Shown: positions 46,315 through 55,898 of the stretch, piece after piece
Layout: every line of letters begins with the position of its first letter
Numbering within the stretch: the first letter of the stretch is position 1
NCBI RefSeq assembly: GCF_023074175.1
Contig: NZ_JADPKS010000084.1
Span: 97,726-161,725 of the forward strand
Direction: 5' to 3'
DNA length: 64,000 nt
Source: Bradyrhizobium sp. 139
Lineage (GTDB): Bacteria > Pseudomonadota > Alphaproteobacteria > Rhizobiales > Xanthobacteraceae
Made by a program: the position numbers and the translations under genes
Notes under the pieces: model-generated
What the model was told of the DNA's origin: nothing
The model's input: only the letters and a program-made list of their open reading frames with translations
Database searches by the model: none

Positions 46315-47424
46315 GTGCTCTGGGCCGTCTTCGCAATGATGACCTTTGCAATCGTGCTGGCGCTGGCCCGGTCGCTCTCCGAGCGGCGTGAGAGCTTTGG
46401 CGGTCACGATTCCGACGTGGCCTTCTATCGCGGCCTTCTGGCCGAGGCGGATGATGACGTCCGCTGCGGACTCGTAGGGCCCGAGGATGCCATGGCCACG
46501 CGTGCCGAGATCGGGCGCCGGCTGCTTGCGTCACTCGACTCCGCGTCGGAGAGCCGGCCGCATGCGTGGCCGCGCTGGCAGCCGAGACGCACTGCCGCGG
46601 CCTTGGCGATCGCCCTAGTGCTGCCACTCGTGGCTCTCGCGTCGTATCTCAAGGTCGGCGCTCCCAACCAGCCTGATATGCCGATCGCATCGAGGCGCAC
46701 GGGTGAGGACTTCACTCTCGCTGCCGCGATTTCCGAAGTCGAGACGCGTCTGAAGGGTCACCCCAATGATGGCCGCGGATTCCAGGTTGTCGCGCCAATT
46801 TACCTGCGCATGGGAAGGTTTCAGGATGCGGCGCATGCGTATAGGGCGGCGCTACGGCTGCTCGGCGAAAATGCGGAGGAGCGTGCGTCTCTTGGGCAGG
46901 CGCTGACGATGGCTGCCGACGGCGTTGTGACTGCAGAAGCACGCGGTGCCATTGACCAAGCACTCGTGGATGATCCCAAACAGCCTCTGGCCCGATTCTT
47001 CCATGCGCTCGCAGTAGAGCAAGATGGCGACACAGATCGGGCGAGACAACTTTGGGAGGCGCTGGAGGCCGATACGCCAGCCGGCGCCCCGTGGATCGAT
47101 GCCGTCCGCCAACACCTGGATAAGTCTTCTAGGCCAACTCAATCAAAAGCAGAAGCCGGCCGAAGCCGGACTGAAATCGCGGCGCTTCCACCGGAGCAGC
47201 GGAGAGACGCGATCCGCGGGATGGTGGGAGGACTGGCCGAGAAGCTTTCGAAGGATGGCCATGACCTTCAGGGATGGCTGCAACTGATTAGGTCCTACGT
47301 CGTATTGGGTGAACGCCAGAAGGCCGAGGCGGCCGTCGCAAGTGCGCGCGCCCGGTTAGCAGAAGATGCGCAAGCGCCAGAGCGCATCGATGAACTCGTC
47401 AGTCAGCTTGGTTTGAAGAGGTAG
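46315..47424 (+). CDS. ccmI: Cytochrome c maturation chaperone CcmI (CycH)
   Basis: CcmI holds apocytochrome c for the CcmF/CcmH ligase. The 369-residue protein has an N-terminal membrane helix (WAVFAMMTFAIVLALA), a cytoplasmic loop, a second helix (ALAIALVLPLVALASYL), and a periplasmic part with tetratricopeptide repeats (for example YLRMGRFQDAAHAYRAALRL). That is the CycH layout of rhizobia. Start: GGAGG eight bases before GTG 46315; the open frame upstream to 46141 has no similarity. It is the first of the CcmI-E-F-H sub-block that corresponds to cycHJKL of rhizobia. Confidence 0.93.
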   Translation: MLWAVFAMMTFAIVLALARSLSERRESFGGHDSDVAFYRGLLAEADDDVRCGLVGPEDAMATRAEIGRRLLASLDSASESRPHAWPRWQPRRTAAALAIALVLPLVALASYLKVGAPNQPDMPIASRRTGEDFTLAAAISEVETRLKGHPNDGRGFQVVAPIYLRMGRFQDAAHAYRAALRLLGENAEERASLGQALTMAADGVVTAEARGAIDQALVDDPKQPLARFFHALAVEQDGDTDRARQLWEALEADTPAGAPWIDAVRQHLDKSSRPTQSKAEAGRSRTEIAALPPEQRRDAIRGMVGGLAEKLSKDGHDLQGWLQLIRSYVVLGERQKAEAAVASARARLAEDAQAPERIDELVSQLGLKR

Positions 47425-47427
47425 ACT

Positions 47428-47925
47428 TTGACCAGAAAGGGCAGGCGCATCGCTATCATCAGCGCAGCAGGCTTCACCTTGGCCATCGCGGTTGGGCTCA
47501 TCCTGTTTGCGTTGCGTGACAGCATCGTCTTCTTCTACGGGCCGACCGAGATGGCCGAAAAGGCGCCGCCGCGAGGAACCCGTCTGCGCATCGGTGGCCT
47601 GGTGAAACGTGGCTCACTTACCTATGGCGGATCGTCGACTGTCGTCTTCGCGGTGACCGACCTGAAGTACGACATCCAGGTCAGCTACACCGGATTGCTG
47701 CCGGATCTCTTCCGTGAAGGACAAGGCGTCGTGGCCGAGGGCACGGTGGAGGGACCGGGCGTCTTTCATGCGGATACCGTGTTCGCCAAACACGACGAGC
47801 GATACATGCCCAAGGACGTAGCCGACAAACTCAAGCAATCAGGCATTTGGCGGAACGAAAATGCGCGTGGGCGCAATAGCGCGGCCTTCCACGAAACACC
47901 ACAACGGGGCGGACCGAAAGGATGA
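47428..47925 (+). CDS. ccmE: Haem chaperone CcmE (CycJ)
   Basis: CcmE binds haem covalently in the periplasm and delivers it to the CcmF/H ligase. The 165-residue protein has an N-terminal anchor (8-29), an OB-fold domain and the haem-attachment histidine H122 with Tyr126 in AKHDERYMPKD. The C-terminal tail is flexible and basic. Start: TTG 47428, three bases after the ccmI stop, indicating coupled translation. Its stop overlaps the ccmF start by four bases. Confidence 0.97.
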   Translation: MTRKGRRIAIISAAGFTLAIAVGLILFALRDSIVFFYGPTEMAEKAPPRGTRLRIGGLVKRGSLTYGGSSTVVFAVTDLKYDIQVSYTGLLPDLFREGQGVVAEGTVEGPGVFHADTVFAKHDERYMPKDVADKLKQSGIWRNENARGRNSAAFHETPQRGGPKG

Positions 47926-49922
47926 TCGTCGAAACCGGACATTACGCGCTCGCTCTGGCTCTCGCCGTCGCGCTGCTTCAGTCAGTTCTGCCGCTCTGGG
48001 GGACCCGCAGTGGCGATTCTGGGCTGACTTCCATTGCGGTCCCAGCTGCAATTACCCAGTTCCTGCTGTTGGGCTATGCCTTCGCGGCCCTGACTTACGC
48101 TCATGTGGTGTCCGACTTCAGTCTCGTGACAGTCGCCGAGAACTCGCTCACGACCAAACCACTCGTGTACAAACTCGCCGGCGTCTGGGGCAATCACGAA
48201 GGATCCATGCTGCTTTGGGTTCTGATCCTCGCGGCCTTCGGAGCGGCAGTTGCGATTCTCGGGCGCGGCATGGCAAAGGAATTGCGCGCCAATACACTAA
48301 CGGTCCAAGGCTGGATCTCCTTTGCCTTCCTCTGCTTCATCCTGTTCACCTCCGATCCCTTCGTTCGACGGTTTCCGGCGCCCTTTGAAGGCCAGGATCT
48401 CAATCCGCTGCTTCAAGATGCGGGCCTTGCAATACACCCACCGCTCCTTTACCTCGGTTATGTCGGCTCCTCGATCGTGTTCTCGTTCGCGGTGGCGGCG
48501 CTGATCAGCGGACGGTTGGACGCCGCTTGGGCCCGCTACGTTCGGCCTTGGATACTGATTGCCTGGATATTTCTAACGCTTGGCATAGCCATGGGCTCGT
48601 ACTGGGCCTATTACACCCTCGGCTGGGGCGGGTTCTGGTTCTGGGATCCGGTCGAAAACGCGTCACTCATGCCCTGGCTTGCGGGTACCGCGCTCCTGCA
48701 TTCGGCCGCCGTTATGGAGAAACGCGAAGCCCTCAAGATCTGGACACTGTTCCTGGCGATACTTACATTCTCGCTATCGCTGCTCGGCACCTTCCTGGTG
48801 CGTTCAGGAGTGCTGACCTCCGTTCATTCGTTTGCCAGCGACCCGACGCGCGGCGTCTTCATCCTGATCATCCTGAGCACGTTCATTGGCGGTTCCCTCG
48901 CGCTTTATGCTTGGCGTGCGCCTTCCCTGAGCCAACGTGGTCTGTTCGCGCCCGTGTCACGCGAGAGCGCGCTCGCAGTCAACAACCTGCTGCTCACCGC
49001 CTGCTGCGCTACGGTCCTGACCGGCACGCTCTATCCGCTCGCGCTTGAGGCTCTGACCGGGGACAAGATTTCGGTCGGTGCACCGTTTTTCAATTTGACC
49101 CTCGGTCCGCTACTAGCGTTGATCGTTCTGCTGATGCCGATCGGTCAGTCGCTCGCCTGGAAGCGTGGCGACCTGCTCGGCGCGGCGCAGCGGGCGACGG
49201 TTGCAGCCTTGGGGGGCCTCGTGGTCGCACTTGTGCTCGTTGCCGTCATCCGAGGCGGCCCTGTCCTCGCCACGGTTGGCCTCGGCCTCGCCGTCTACCT
49301 CATAGTCGGTTCGTTCGCCGATGTGATGTCGCGTATCCGGGCACGTGGGCAGCCCATTCGAGTGATGCTGGCCCGCGCGGTCGGGCTGCCGCGCTCCGCC
49401 TGGGGTGCTGCTATCGCTCACGCTGGCCTTGGCGTGACACTTATGGGCTTGGCGGCGACCGGTTGGGGCGTGGAGCGGATCGCGACCGTCAAGCTAGGCC
49501 AGGGGATCGATCTCGGGCCTTATCAAGCGACTATCGAAAATCTACAATCGCGACAGGGCCCGAACTACTCCGAAGTCCTGGCCTACACGGTCATAAGCCG
49601 GGGCGGCGCGGCCGTGGCCACCGTCGAGCCCGCCAAGCGCAGTTTTCCCGTACGACAGACTACCGTCAGCGAGGCTGGCATCGTGACGCTGGGTTTTGGC
49701 CAGATCTACATTTCGCTTGGGGACCAGCACCCGGATGGTTCGATCGATGCGCGCATGTTCTGGAAGCCGCTTGTGACGGCCATCTGGATAGGCGGCGTCA
49801 TCATGGCGTTTGGAGGGATCGTGTCGTTGTCTGATAGACGCCTCAGAATCGGCTTCGCGCGCCGCGCGGTTCGCGTCCGCGCCGCAGCTAACCCCGCAGC
49901 AGCGCCGCAGGCCGCCGAATGA
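47922..49922 (+). CDS. ccmF: Haem lyase CcmF (CycK)
   Basis: CcmF is the integral membrane subunit that reduces haem and joins it to apocytochrome c. The 666-residue protein has about 15 membrane helices, the tryptophan-rich haem motif WGGFWFWD (235-242), and conserved periplasmic histidines in NHEGSMLLW (91-99) and AIHPPLLYLGY (170-180). Length and helix order are normal. It starts with ATG overlapping the ccmE stop (ATGA), and its own stop overlaps the ccmH start (ATGA), so ccmE-F-H translation is tightly linked. Confidence 0.98.
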   Translation: MIVETGHYALALALAVALLQSVLPLWGTRSGDSGLTSIAVPAAITQFLLLGYAFAALTYAHVVSDFSLVTVAENSLTTKPLVYKLAGVWGNHEGSMLLWVLILAAFGAAVAILGRGMAKELRANTLTVQGWISFAFLCFILFTSDPFVRRFPAPFEGQDLNPLLQDAGLAIHPPLLYLGYVGSSIVFSFAVAALISGRLDAAWARYVRPWILIAWIFLTLGIAMGSYWAYYTLGWGGFWFWDPVENASLMPWLAGTALLHSAAVMEKREALKIWTLFLAILTFSLSLLGTFLVRSGVLTSVHSFASDPTRGVFILIILSTFIGGSLALYAWRAPSLSQRGLFAPVSRESALAVNNLLLTACCATVLTGTLYPLALEALTGDKISVGAPFFNLTLGPLLALIVLLMPIGQSLAWKRGDLLGAAQRATVAALGGLVVALVLVAVIRGGPVLATVGLGLAVYLIVGSFADVMSRIRARGQPIRVMLARAVGLPRSAWGAAIAHAGLGVTLMGLAATGWGVERIATVKLGQGIDLGPYQATIENLQSRQGPNYSEVLAYTVISRGGAAVATVEPAKRSFPVRQTTVSEAGIVTLGFGQIYISLGDQHPDGSIDARMFWKPLVTAIWIGGVIMAFGGIVSLSDRRLRIGFARRAVRVRAAANPAAAPQAAE

Positions 49923-50395
49923 CTCCGCTTCGTCGCATTCTTCTGCTTTCGATCGTATACGCAGGCCTCGCGCCTGGCTTGGCCAGGGCGGTGCAGCCAG
50001 ACGAGGTCCTGCCCAACCCGAACCTTGAGGCGCGCGCGCGCGATATTTCCGCCGGACTGCGCTGCCTGGTCTGCCAAAACCAGTCGATCGACGATTCGAA
50101 AGCAGAATTCGCGCGGGATCTCCGGCTGCTGGTGCGCGAACGCCTTAACCTCGGCGAGAGCGACGAGCAGGTCCGCGACTTTCTGGTGAAGCGTTATGGG
50201 AACTTTATCCTGCTGAGATCACCGCTCGACTTGGAAACCACCTTCCTCTGGGGAATGCCGGCTTTGGTGCTCGCAACGGGCGGGATCGCTCTCCTGTTCA
50301 GATTGCGACGCCTGCAACCTACGCCGGCGGCGCCCCTGAGCCAAGCCGAGCGGGATCGGCTCGCGGCCTTGTTAGACGCGGATACTCCGCTATAG
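49919..50395 (+). CDS. ccmH: Apocytochrome c thiol reductase CcmH (CycL)
   Basis: CcmH keeps apocytochrome c cysteines reduced and works with CcmF and CcmI. The 158-residue protein has a Sec signal peptide (cut near residue 24), the diagnostic LRCLVCQNQSI with C49 and C52, a three-helix bundle and a C-terminal membrane helix (about 107-125). Length is typical of the short rhizobial CcmH/CycL form. It is the last gene of the forward ccm operon. The ccmB stop, on the opposite strand, lies about 100 bases downstream, so the two operons converge. Confidence 0.97.
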   Translation: MTPLRRILLLSIVYAGLAPGLARAVQPDEVLPNPNLEARARDISAGLRCLVCQNQSIDDSKAEFARDLRLLVRERLNLGESDEQVRDFLVKRYGNFILLRSPLDLETTFLWGMPALVLATGGIALLFRLRRLQPTPAAPLSQAERDRLAALLDADTPL

Positions 50396-50492
50396 GCATT
50401 GCCCGATGATCAAGTCGTCTTAGCTTGGGAAGCGTGCGGAGTCGTTCCGCGACGGCGAGCTCACAAGCAAACCCTTCCGCTGCATGCGCTTG

Positions 50493-51155
50493 TCATTCTC
50501 CCGCCCCGCGAAGTGCCGCGGCTGCGGCGATTGGGGCGAGGGCGATGGATGCAAGTCCCAGAGCGCAGAGAACCAGGAACGGTGTCAGAACGGGCGCTGT
50601 GCCACTCTGCGCCGCGGAGACACCGAAGATCAGCACTGGTACGGCTAGCGGTACAACGAGGATCGAAAGCAGAAGACCACCCCGCCGCAGCGTGACGGTA
50701 AGCGCTGCACCGATCGCTCCCAGGAAGGTGAAAGTTGGCGTACCCACCAACAAGGTCGCTGCTACCGCCCAGAGCGCCGAGCCGTCCAAGTCCAACATCA
50801 GGCCAAACAAAGGCGAGAGCAGAACGAGCGGTAGCCCTGTAACAAACCAGTGGGCCATGCACTTCACCAGAACAATGAGTTCTAGCGGCGTCGGCGACAG
50901 CAACATCTGGTCCAGCGAACCGTCCTCGTGATCCGCCTGGAACAGACGGTCAAGGCCCAATAGACTCGCGAGGAGCGCCGCTATCCACAGAATGGCTGGA
51001 CCGATGCGCGACAGCAAGCGCAGGTCAGGTCCAATCGCGAAAGGCACCACAGTTACGAGACTGAGGAAGAAGACCAGGCCAAGAACTCCGCCTCCGCCGA
51101 TGCGACGCGCCAGCGTGACGTCGCGAAGAAAAACGACGAGGAGAATACGGATCAT
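50493..51155 (-). CDS. ccmB: Haem exporter permease CcmB
   Basis: CcmB is the permease partner of the CcmA ATPase. The 220-residue protein has six hydrophobic segments and the cytoplasmic DHEDGSLDQMLLSPTPLEL loop characteristic of the family. A three-codon upstream extension is possible. It follows ccmA on the reverse strand with a 130-base gap, longer than usual for ccmAB, which normally overlap or touch. It is separated from ccmC, its complex partner, by the entire ccmD-H block and reads against it. Confidence 0.96.
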   Translation of the reverse strand: MIRILLVVFLRDVTLARRIGGGGVLGLVFFLSLVTVVPFAIGPDLRLLSRIGPAILWIAALLASLLGLDRLFQADHEDGSLDQMLLSPTPLELIVLVKCMAHWFVTGLPLVLLSPLFGLMLDLDGSALWAVAATLLVGTPTFTFLGAIGAALTVTLRRGGLLLSILVVPLAVPVLIFGVSAAQSGTAPVLTPFLVLCALGLASIALAPIAAAAALRGAGE

Positions 51156-51285
51156 GGCCCCCATCCGGCGTCGCCATTGCGTCGAGACCGTTCCGGGAAA
51201 ATCGGAAAAGCGGCGTGACCTCTTCTCTCCCGACCCTGAGACAGACGGCTATAAGGATGCCGGCCGCCCCTCAGCGGGAAGACAC

Positions 51286-51912
51286 TCACCTCGCTCCGAG
51301 CCTGACTTGGATTGTCCCCGGCAGACCGAGTGGTTCGTGGGTGGCGGCGAGCATCAATCCTCCGCTTCCGAGATGGTCCGCGACAATAGTCTTGAGCAAG
51401 GCTCGTGCGTGCCGGTCTAGCGCCGTTAGCGGCTCGTCGAGCAGCCATAGAGGGCGATCGGCAACCAGGAGCCGGGCCAATGCGACACGGCGACGCTGCC
51501 CCGCGGAGAGATAGCCAACGGGCAAATCGAGAACGTGGGCTAACTCCAGACGCTCCAGTGCGTCTAACGGGGTTAGCCGACCTCGGCCCAAAATTCCCAG
51601 GCCGATCTCGAGGTTTTCGCGGGCGGTCAACGCTGATTTCAGCCCGTCGAGATGACCCACGTAGTGGAGGCGCTCTGCCAAGGGCGCTGAATCCATGGCT
51701 TCGGACTCCACCAGTGACATGCGACCAGATCCCAATGGCAAGAAACCGGCGATAGCGCGCAAAAGAGTGGATTTGCCCACGCCATTGGGACCCGTCACTT
51801 CGGCGAGTTGGCTCGAGCCAAGTTGCAAATACACTCCGCCTAACACCACGCGCTCGCCGCGCGCGACGGACAGATCCTCGATCAAGAGATGACACCGCTG
51901 CGTGATATCCAT
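51286..51912 (-). CDS. ccmA: Haem exporter ATPase CcmA
   Basis: CcmA energises the release of holo-CcmE from the CcmABCD complex. The 208-residue ABC ATPase has Walker A GPNGVGKST (41-49), signature YLSAGQRRRVALAR, Walker B LWLLDEPLTALD and the switch histidine in AATHEPL. Length is normal. It leads the reverse ccmA-ccmB pair. The hemA gene lies 480 bases upstream on the same strand, so a joint hemA-ccmA-ccmB transcript is possible but not shown. Confidence 0.96.
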   Translation of the reverse strand: MDITQRCHLLIEDLSVARGERVVLGGVYLQLGSSQLAEVTGPNGVGKSTLLRAIAGFLPLGSGRMSLVESEAMDSAPLAERLHYVGHLDGLKSALTARENLEIGLGILGRGRLTPLDALERLELAHVLDLPVGYLSAGQRRRVALARLLVADRPLWLLDEPLTALDRHARALLKTIVADHLGSGGLMLAATHEPLGLPGTIQVRLGAR

Positions 51913-52394
51913 TTTTATTTCCGGTTGCCCGTTGTCTCGCTCGGATCGCTTTCGAACGCCGGGTTGGAGGGCTTATCGAAATGAACGATTCTGGATCAGC
52001 ATGTTCGAACGAAGGGCGGCGCCGTTGGGGAGAACCGCCCAACAGGATGACGAAGGTCAATTCTTCGGGGCTGCCCACTAGAAGAATGCGAGCCCTATTG
52101 TGATCGTAAGCAGCAAGATCTGCCACGCGATGACCCATGCAACGTAGCAGCGTGATAGAAGGAGTGGATTGGGTCGCATCACATCTTTTAACCGAAAGCG
52201 TGTCGAAAAGGGGCGGGTCTCTCCTCAAACGGCTTTCTTTGGCTGGTCCGTCGTCCCAACTTGGCTGCCTCGGCCGCAACCTGGGAGCCGCGAGGCCTTC
52301 CCAGCGTGGTCCGCGCCCGCCGGGTAGCCGATGCCCCTCCGATGCACAATGTTGGGGGAGGCGGTTGCGAAGGGGGCGCTCCCAAGCACGGCTC
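51913..52394. other. No gene recognised between ccmA and hemA
   Basis: About 480 bases hold only overlapping short frames. The long reverse frame that crosses it (51152-52402) is a shadow that overlaps ccmA. The ccmA promoter, if any, lies here. Confidence 0.4.
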
Positions 52395-53753
52395 TCAGGC
52401 AAGAGAGAGGGTCTCCCAAGTCTCAGCGAGCGCAGCTGCGAGTTCCGCTATGTGGCTATCGCCGTGATATGGCGAGGGCGTGATGCGGAGACGCTCGGTC
52501 CCACGGGGAACGGTCGGATAGTTGATTGGCTGGATGTAAATGGCGTGGCGCTCTAGAAGACGATCGGCTGCCGCCTTACACAATTCCGCATCGCCGACAA
52601 TCACAGGCACGATGTGGGTGTCGGTCGGGAAGACCGGAAGCCCGGCGGCTTTGAGCGCCCGCTTCGTTGCAGCGGCTTGCCGTTGGTGTGCTTCGCGCTC
52701 GGCAGACGAGTGCTTCAGGTAACGAACGGACGCACGGGCTGCGGCGGCAATTGGTGGAGGGAGTGCCGTCGTGAAGATGAATCCGGGCGCGAAGCTGCGC
52801 ACCGCGTCGCAGATCGATCGCGACGCCGCGATATAGCCGCCAACGCAGCCGAATCCCTTGGCGAGGGTACCCTCGATCACGGTCACGCGGTGCATCACGC
52901 CATCACGCTCGCTGATCCCGGCACCGTGACCGCCATAGAGGCCAACCGCGTGAACCTCATCGAGGTAGGTCATCGCGCCATACCGGTCCGCGAGGTCGCA
53001 GATGGCGCCGATCGGCGCCACATCGCCATCCATCGAGTATACGGACTCGAACACGACAAGCTTGGGGCGGTCTCCTGCCTCGCGCAGCAACGACTCAAGG
53101 TGACCGAGATCGTTGTGCCGGAAAATCCGCTTTTCGCAATTTGATTGGCGGACGCCTTCGATAATCGAATTGTGGTTATCTGCATCAGATAAGACCACGC
53201 AGCCTGGGATCAGCTTACCGATGGTCGAGATGCTGGCCTGATTCGATACGTACCCGGAGGTAAAGACGAGGCTCGCTTCCTTGCCATGCAGATCAGCGAG
53301 CTCGCCCTCCAAATCAACCAAGGGGGAATTATTGCCGGCGATGTTGCGCGTTCCACCCGCTCCTGCGCCGCAGCGGTGTGCCGCTGCGGTCAGTGCACTC
53401 ACGACTTCCGGGTGCTGTCCCATACCGAGATAGTCATTCGAGCACCAAACCGTGATTTCCCTAACAGTTCCGTCAGACCGGCGCCATTTGGCGGCTGGGA
53501 AGCGGCCGGAGATCCGTTCGATGTCGGCGAAGACGCGATAACGTTGCTCCCCGTGCAGGCGCTCAAGACAGCCGTGGAAATGACGCTCGTAAGCTTCGGC
53601 CGCACAATTGTGATCGTCCGCAGCGAACGTCCCGTTGGGCGGCGTCAATGCTCGTTCCCCCGGCACTACGTCCACACACAAAAGTCTGCTACTGACGTTT
53701 CCGTGTGGCTGATGCCTTGCTTGCCAACTCGCTGGTACGTCCAGATCATCCAT
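52395..53753 (-). CDS. hemA: 5-aminolevulinate synthase
   Basis: HemA condenses glycine and succinyl-CoA to 5-aminolevulinate with pyridoxal phosphate, the first haem step in alphaproteobacteria. The 452-residue protein has the family segments CSNDYLGMGQHPEV, GAGAGGTRNIAG, FTSGYVSNQAS, YLDEVHAVGLYG and the PLP lysine K299 in EGTLAKGFG. About 50 residues at the N-terminus, including Cys26 and Cys50, precede the usual start (YERHF...) and are poorly conserved. Start: GGAGAG six bases before ATG 53753. It lies beside the ccm operons and upstream P460 genes, which points to a dedicated haem supply; a second, housekeeping hemA is expected elsewhere in the genome. Confidence 0.96.
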   Translation of the reverse strand: MDDLDVPASWQARHQPHGNVSSRLLCVDVVPGERALTPPNGTFAADDHNCAAEAYERHFHGCLERLHGEQRYRVFADIERISGRFPAAKWRRSDGTVREITVWCSNDYLGMGQHPEVVSALTAAAHRCGAGAGGTRNIAGNNSPLVDLEGELADLHGKEASLVFTSGYVSNQASISTIGKLIPGCVVLSDADNHNSIIEGVRQSNCEKRIFRHNDLGHLESLLREAGDRPKLVVFESVYSMDGDVAPIGAICDLADRYGAMTYLDEVHAVGLYGGHGAGISERDGVMHRVTVIEGTLAKGFGCVGGYIAASRSICDAVRSFAPGFIFTTALPPPIAAAARASVRYLKHSSAEREAHQRQAAATKRALKAAGLPVFPTDTHIVPVIVGDAELCKAAADRLLERHAIYIQPINYPTVPRGTERLRITPSPYHGDSHIAELAAALAETWETLSLA

Positions 53754-53959
53754 CTCAATCTCTCCTGACCGTCCCTCGACCGTAGCTCATCACGCATTCG
53801 CGCTCGTATTAGTTATAGTTTGCATGAGGTCCGGTTATGGTCGGGTGCCGCCTGAGCCAGCTTACAACTGGCCCGCCTGCGTCCATTTCGGAAAACCGCA
53901 CGCCCGTTCTGGTGCAACTATCAGCGAGGCGGCTTTGCCGTCCTCTCCGTGACAGCGGC

Positions 53960-54530
53960 TGAATTGCAGAGCGTAGAGACGTGCCTTGCGTGAGGTCCGA
54001 ATGCATACCTGTTCTACGATGCGGCCCTTTCCATGACGACGGTATGGTCCGCCCTTTGTATGGTGGCAAGCCGATGAGCAACCAGGATCGTGGTGCGTCA
54101 GTCGTTGTGCGATCAGCGCCTACTCCAACTCGCTCGTTCCCGAGTCGAGCGTGGAAGCCGCCGTTCACGATCGCGCGGGCGATAGCGAGGCGCTGGCGTT
54201 GACCGATTGAGAGCGTCACTCCGCGCCTGCCGACCGACGTGTCGTATCCTTCTGGCGGCGGCGCGTGGTGAAACAATCAGCTGCCGCTTTGGTCACGCCC
54301 TGCGCACCTGGTCGATCAGGCCTCCCGCCGACAAAGCGGATCTTCTCGGCGATGCTGCCGGAGAAGATCCGAGATCCTCAGGCAAGAGGGCGAACTGCCG
54401 CCTGAGGTGCTGGGATCTAGCGTCGCGCGGTCAGTTGCGGCGAAGCGGGTCGCATCAACATTCGTTTCCAGCGAAGCGCTTCTGTGCCTTCGTCCTTCGA
54501 GGCGTTGCACGATGCGCTCGGCGCGCAGAT
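53960..54530 (-). pseudogene. Decayed ABC exporter ATPase domain
   Basis: Reverse-strand frames read, in order, RQFALLPEDLGIFSGSIAEK with RFVGG (about 54400-54330), PEGYDTSVGRRGVTLS plus IGQRQRLAIARAIV (54260-54160), then a frame-shifted HRLAT-type segment ending in HGKGRIVEQ (54050-54000). These are the Q-loop, ABC signature and H-loop regions of an MsbA/lipid-exporter type ATPase. Frameshifts and loss of the Walker A region and the membrane part show that it is dead. Confidence 0.75.
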
Positions 54531-54579
54531 GCAAACGCCACTAGGGTCACGAGGTTGTCCTGAGCACCGGAACAGCATC

Positions 54580-54830
54580 AGTCCAGCGAGATCGGACTAC
54601 ACGGGCCGGATCAGCAAGCTGGGCAATGGTTCGTTGCGCATGGCACTCTACGATGTTGCCCATATCATGCTACCAAGCCGCTCAGGGGCTGTTCACAACT
54701 GAAGAGCTGGGCCGGTGCGGATCGCCAACATGAGCAAGGCCAAGGTGGGGCTCCCGGCCGACTAGCGGTGAGCATGCAAGGCATGCTTGCAAAAGCAGGC
54801 TCTTGAGCTGGACAGGAAGCGCGAAACAGT
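54580..54830 (+). pseudogene. C-terminal remnant of IS110-family transposase
   Basis: The frame reads DYTGRISKLGNGSLRMALYD then VAHIMLPSR, matching the end of IS110/IS1111 transposases (TGRISK-GD-x-x-R-x-x-LYEAA). In other frames, LKSWA and a KVGLPAD-like KAKVALARKLAV remnant follow to about 54790. The DEDD catalytic half is absent. Confidence 0.75.
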
Positions 54831-55212
54831 TCGGGCAGGCTACGCTACCAGGCCTACTCGAAACGAAGTGCTTTAGCTGGACGATGGATCACAAGGCCGT
54901 ACGCTTCGCGGTGAGTAACAATCGTGCGGATTAGATTGCCCAAGCGCAATCTCTCCAATCAATCGATTGTCACGCCGGTGACTCCGAATCATTTCGGCAT
55001 GCGTTGCGCGGGCGAAACGCTCGTTATCGCCAAACATAGATAGTTCGAGAGGACATCATTCCCGACGGGTATCGATTGCATGCCCCTTCGTTGCTTTCGC
55101 ACATAGGCACGCACGTTTAATCTGACTTGTGCGTAGTTGATGAGACCGCCTGCGCACGAATGCCGCCACTACAGCATTCGGTGACATTATAGCTGGTCAG
55201 AGGAGAGAGATC
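54831..55212. other. No gene; upstream region of P460 genes
   Basis: This stretch between the IS110 remnant and the P460 operon must hold the P460 promoter. No recognised operator was found. GGAGAGAGATC next to the first P460 start is the ribosome site. Confidence 0.4.
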
Positions 55213-55887
55213 ATGAGACGCACAGTATTAGCACTATCCGCCGTCCTCGGTGCTAGCGCTATAGCGACCGCAGTCTTCGCACAGCAACCTCAGCTACCAC
55301 CACCCGACGATTGGCACGCCACCGGCCGGTATCTTCCTGAATACACGAAAGATGGCGAGCTTATTCTGCCAAAGAACTTCCACGAATGGGTTTATGTCGG
55401 TTCGCCACTGACGCCAAACTTCTTAAACCCCCCTCAAGCAAACTTCCCAGAATTTCACAACGTCTATATCGAGCCTGGTTCTTACGATATTTACAAGAAA
55501 ACAGGTGTCTTCCCCGAAGGAACAATCTTCGTGAAAGAACTGCAGCTCATGCAGCCCGCCACTCATCCGGACGGTTCGAGAACTGAGCCATCTGGGAAGG
55601 GATTCTTCCCGGGCGCCTTCAACGGCGCGGATGTGACGGTCAAGGACAGCGAGAGATATAAGGCAACCAACGGCTGGGGCTACTACAACTTCAACCACCA
55701 TGAACCCAAGGCAGCCACCGCGAAAGTCCGGCCAATCGAGGAATGCGCCTATTGCCACATTGCGAGTGCGAAACGGGATGACGTATGGACGCAGTTCTAC
55801 GGGTTGCTCGACCAGGTGCCGGTGCCGCCTGGCCAGAACTCTTCTAAAAAAATGCCGCCCAGCCAGAATCCTTCGATTACAAAGTAG
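55213..55887 (+). CDS. Cytochrome P460 family protein, first copy
   Basis: The 224-residue exported protein has a Sec signal peptide (cleaved after VFA, residue 23) and a single c-type haem site C178-A-Y-C181-H182 near the C-terminus. The body has P460-type segments: LPKNFHEWVYVGSPLTPNF, YDIYKKTGVFPEGTIFVKEL, WGYYNFNHHEP. Cytochrome P460 enzymes oxidise hydroxylamine or NO-related compounds, and a Lys cross-links to the haem; K108 (FVKE) is a candidate, not confirmed. Start: GGAGAGAGATC before ATG. It is followed eight bases downstream by a second P460 gene. It needs the Ccm machinery encoded upstream for haem attachment. Confidence 0.93.
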   Translation: MRRTVLALSAVLGASAIATAVFAQQPQLPPPDDWHATGRYLPEYTKDGELILPKNFHEWVYVGSPLTPNFLNPPQANFPEFHNVYIEPGSYDIYKKTGVFPEGTIFVKELQLMQPATHPDGSRTEPSGKGFFPGAFNGADVTVKDSERYKATNGWGYYNFNHHEPKAATAKVRPIEECAYCHIASAKRDDVWTQFYGLLDQVPVPPGQNSSKKMPPSQNPSITK

Positions 55888-55898
55888 GAAAACCTGTG

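Noticed and set aside
51152..52402. Reverse frame of 416 codons over ccmA and the hemA-ccmA gap
   Set aside because: It overlaps ccmA in another frame, has an Arg/Ser-rich composition and no motifs. The ccmA frame is clearly the real one.
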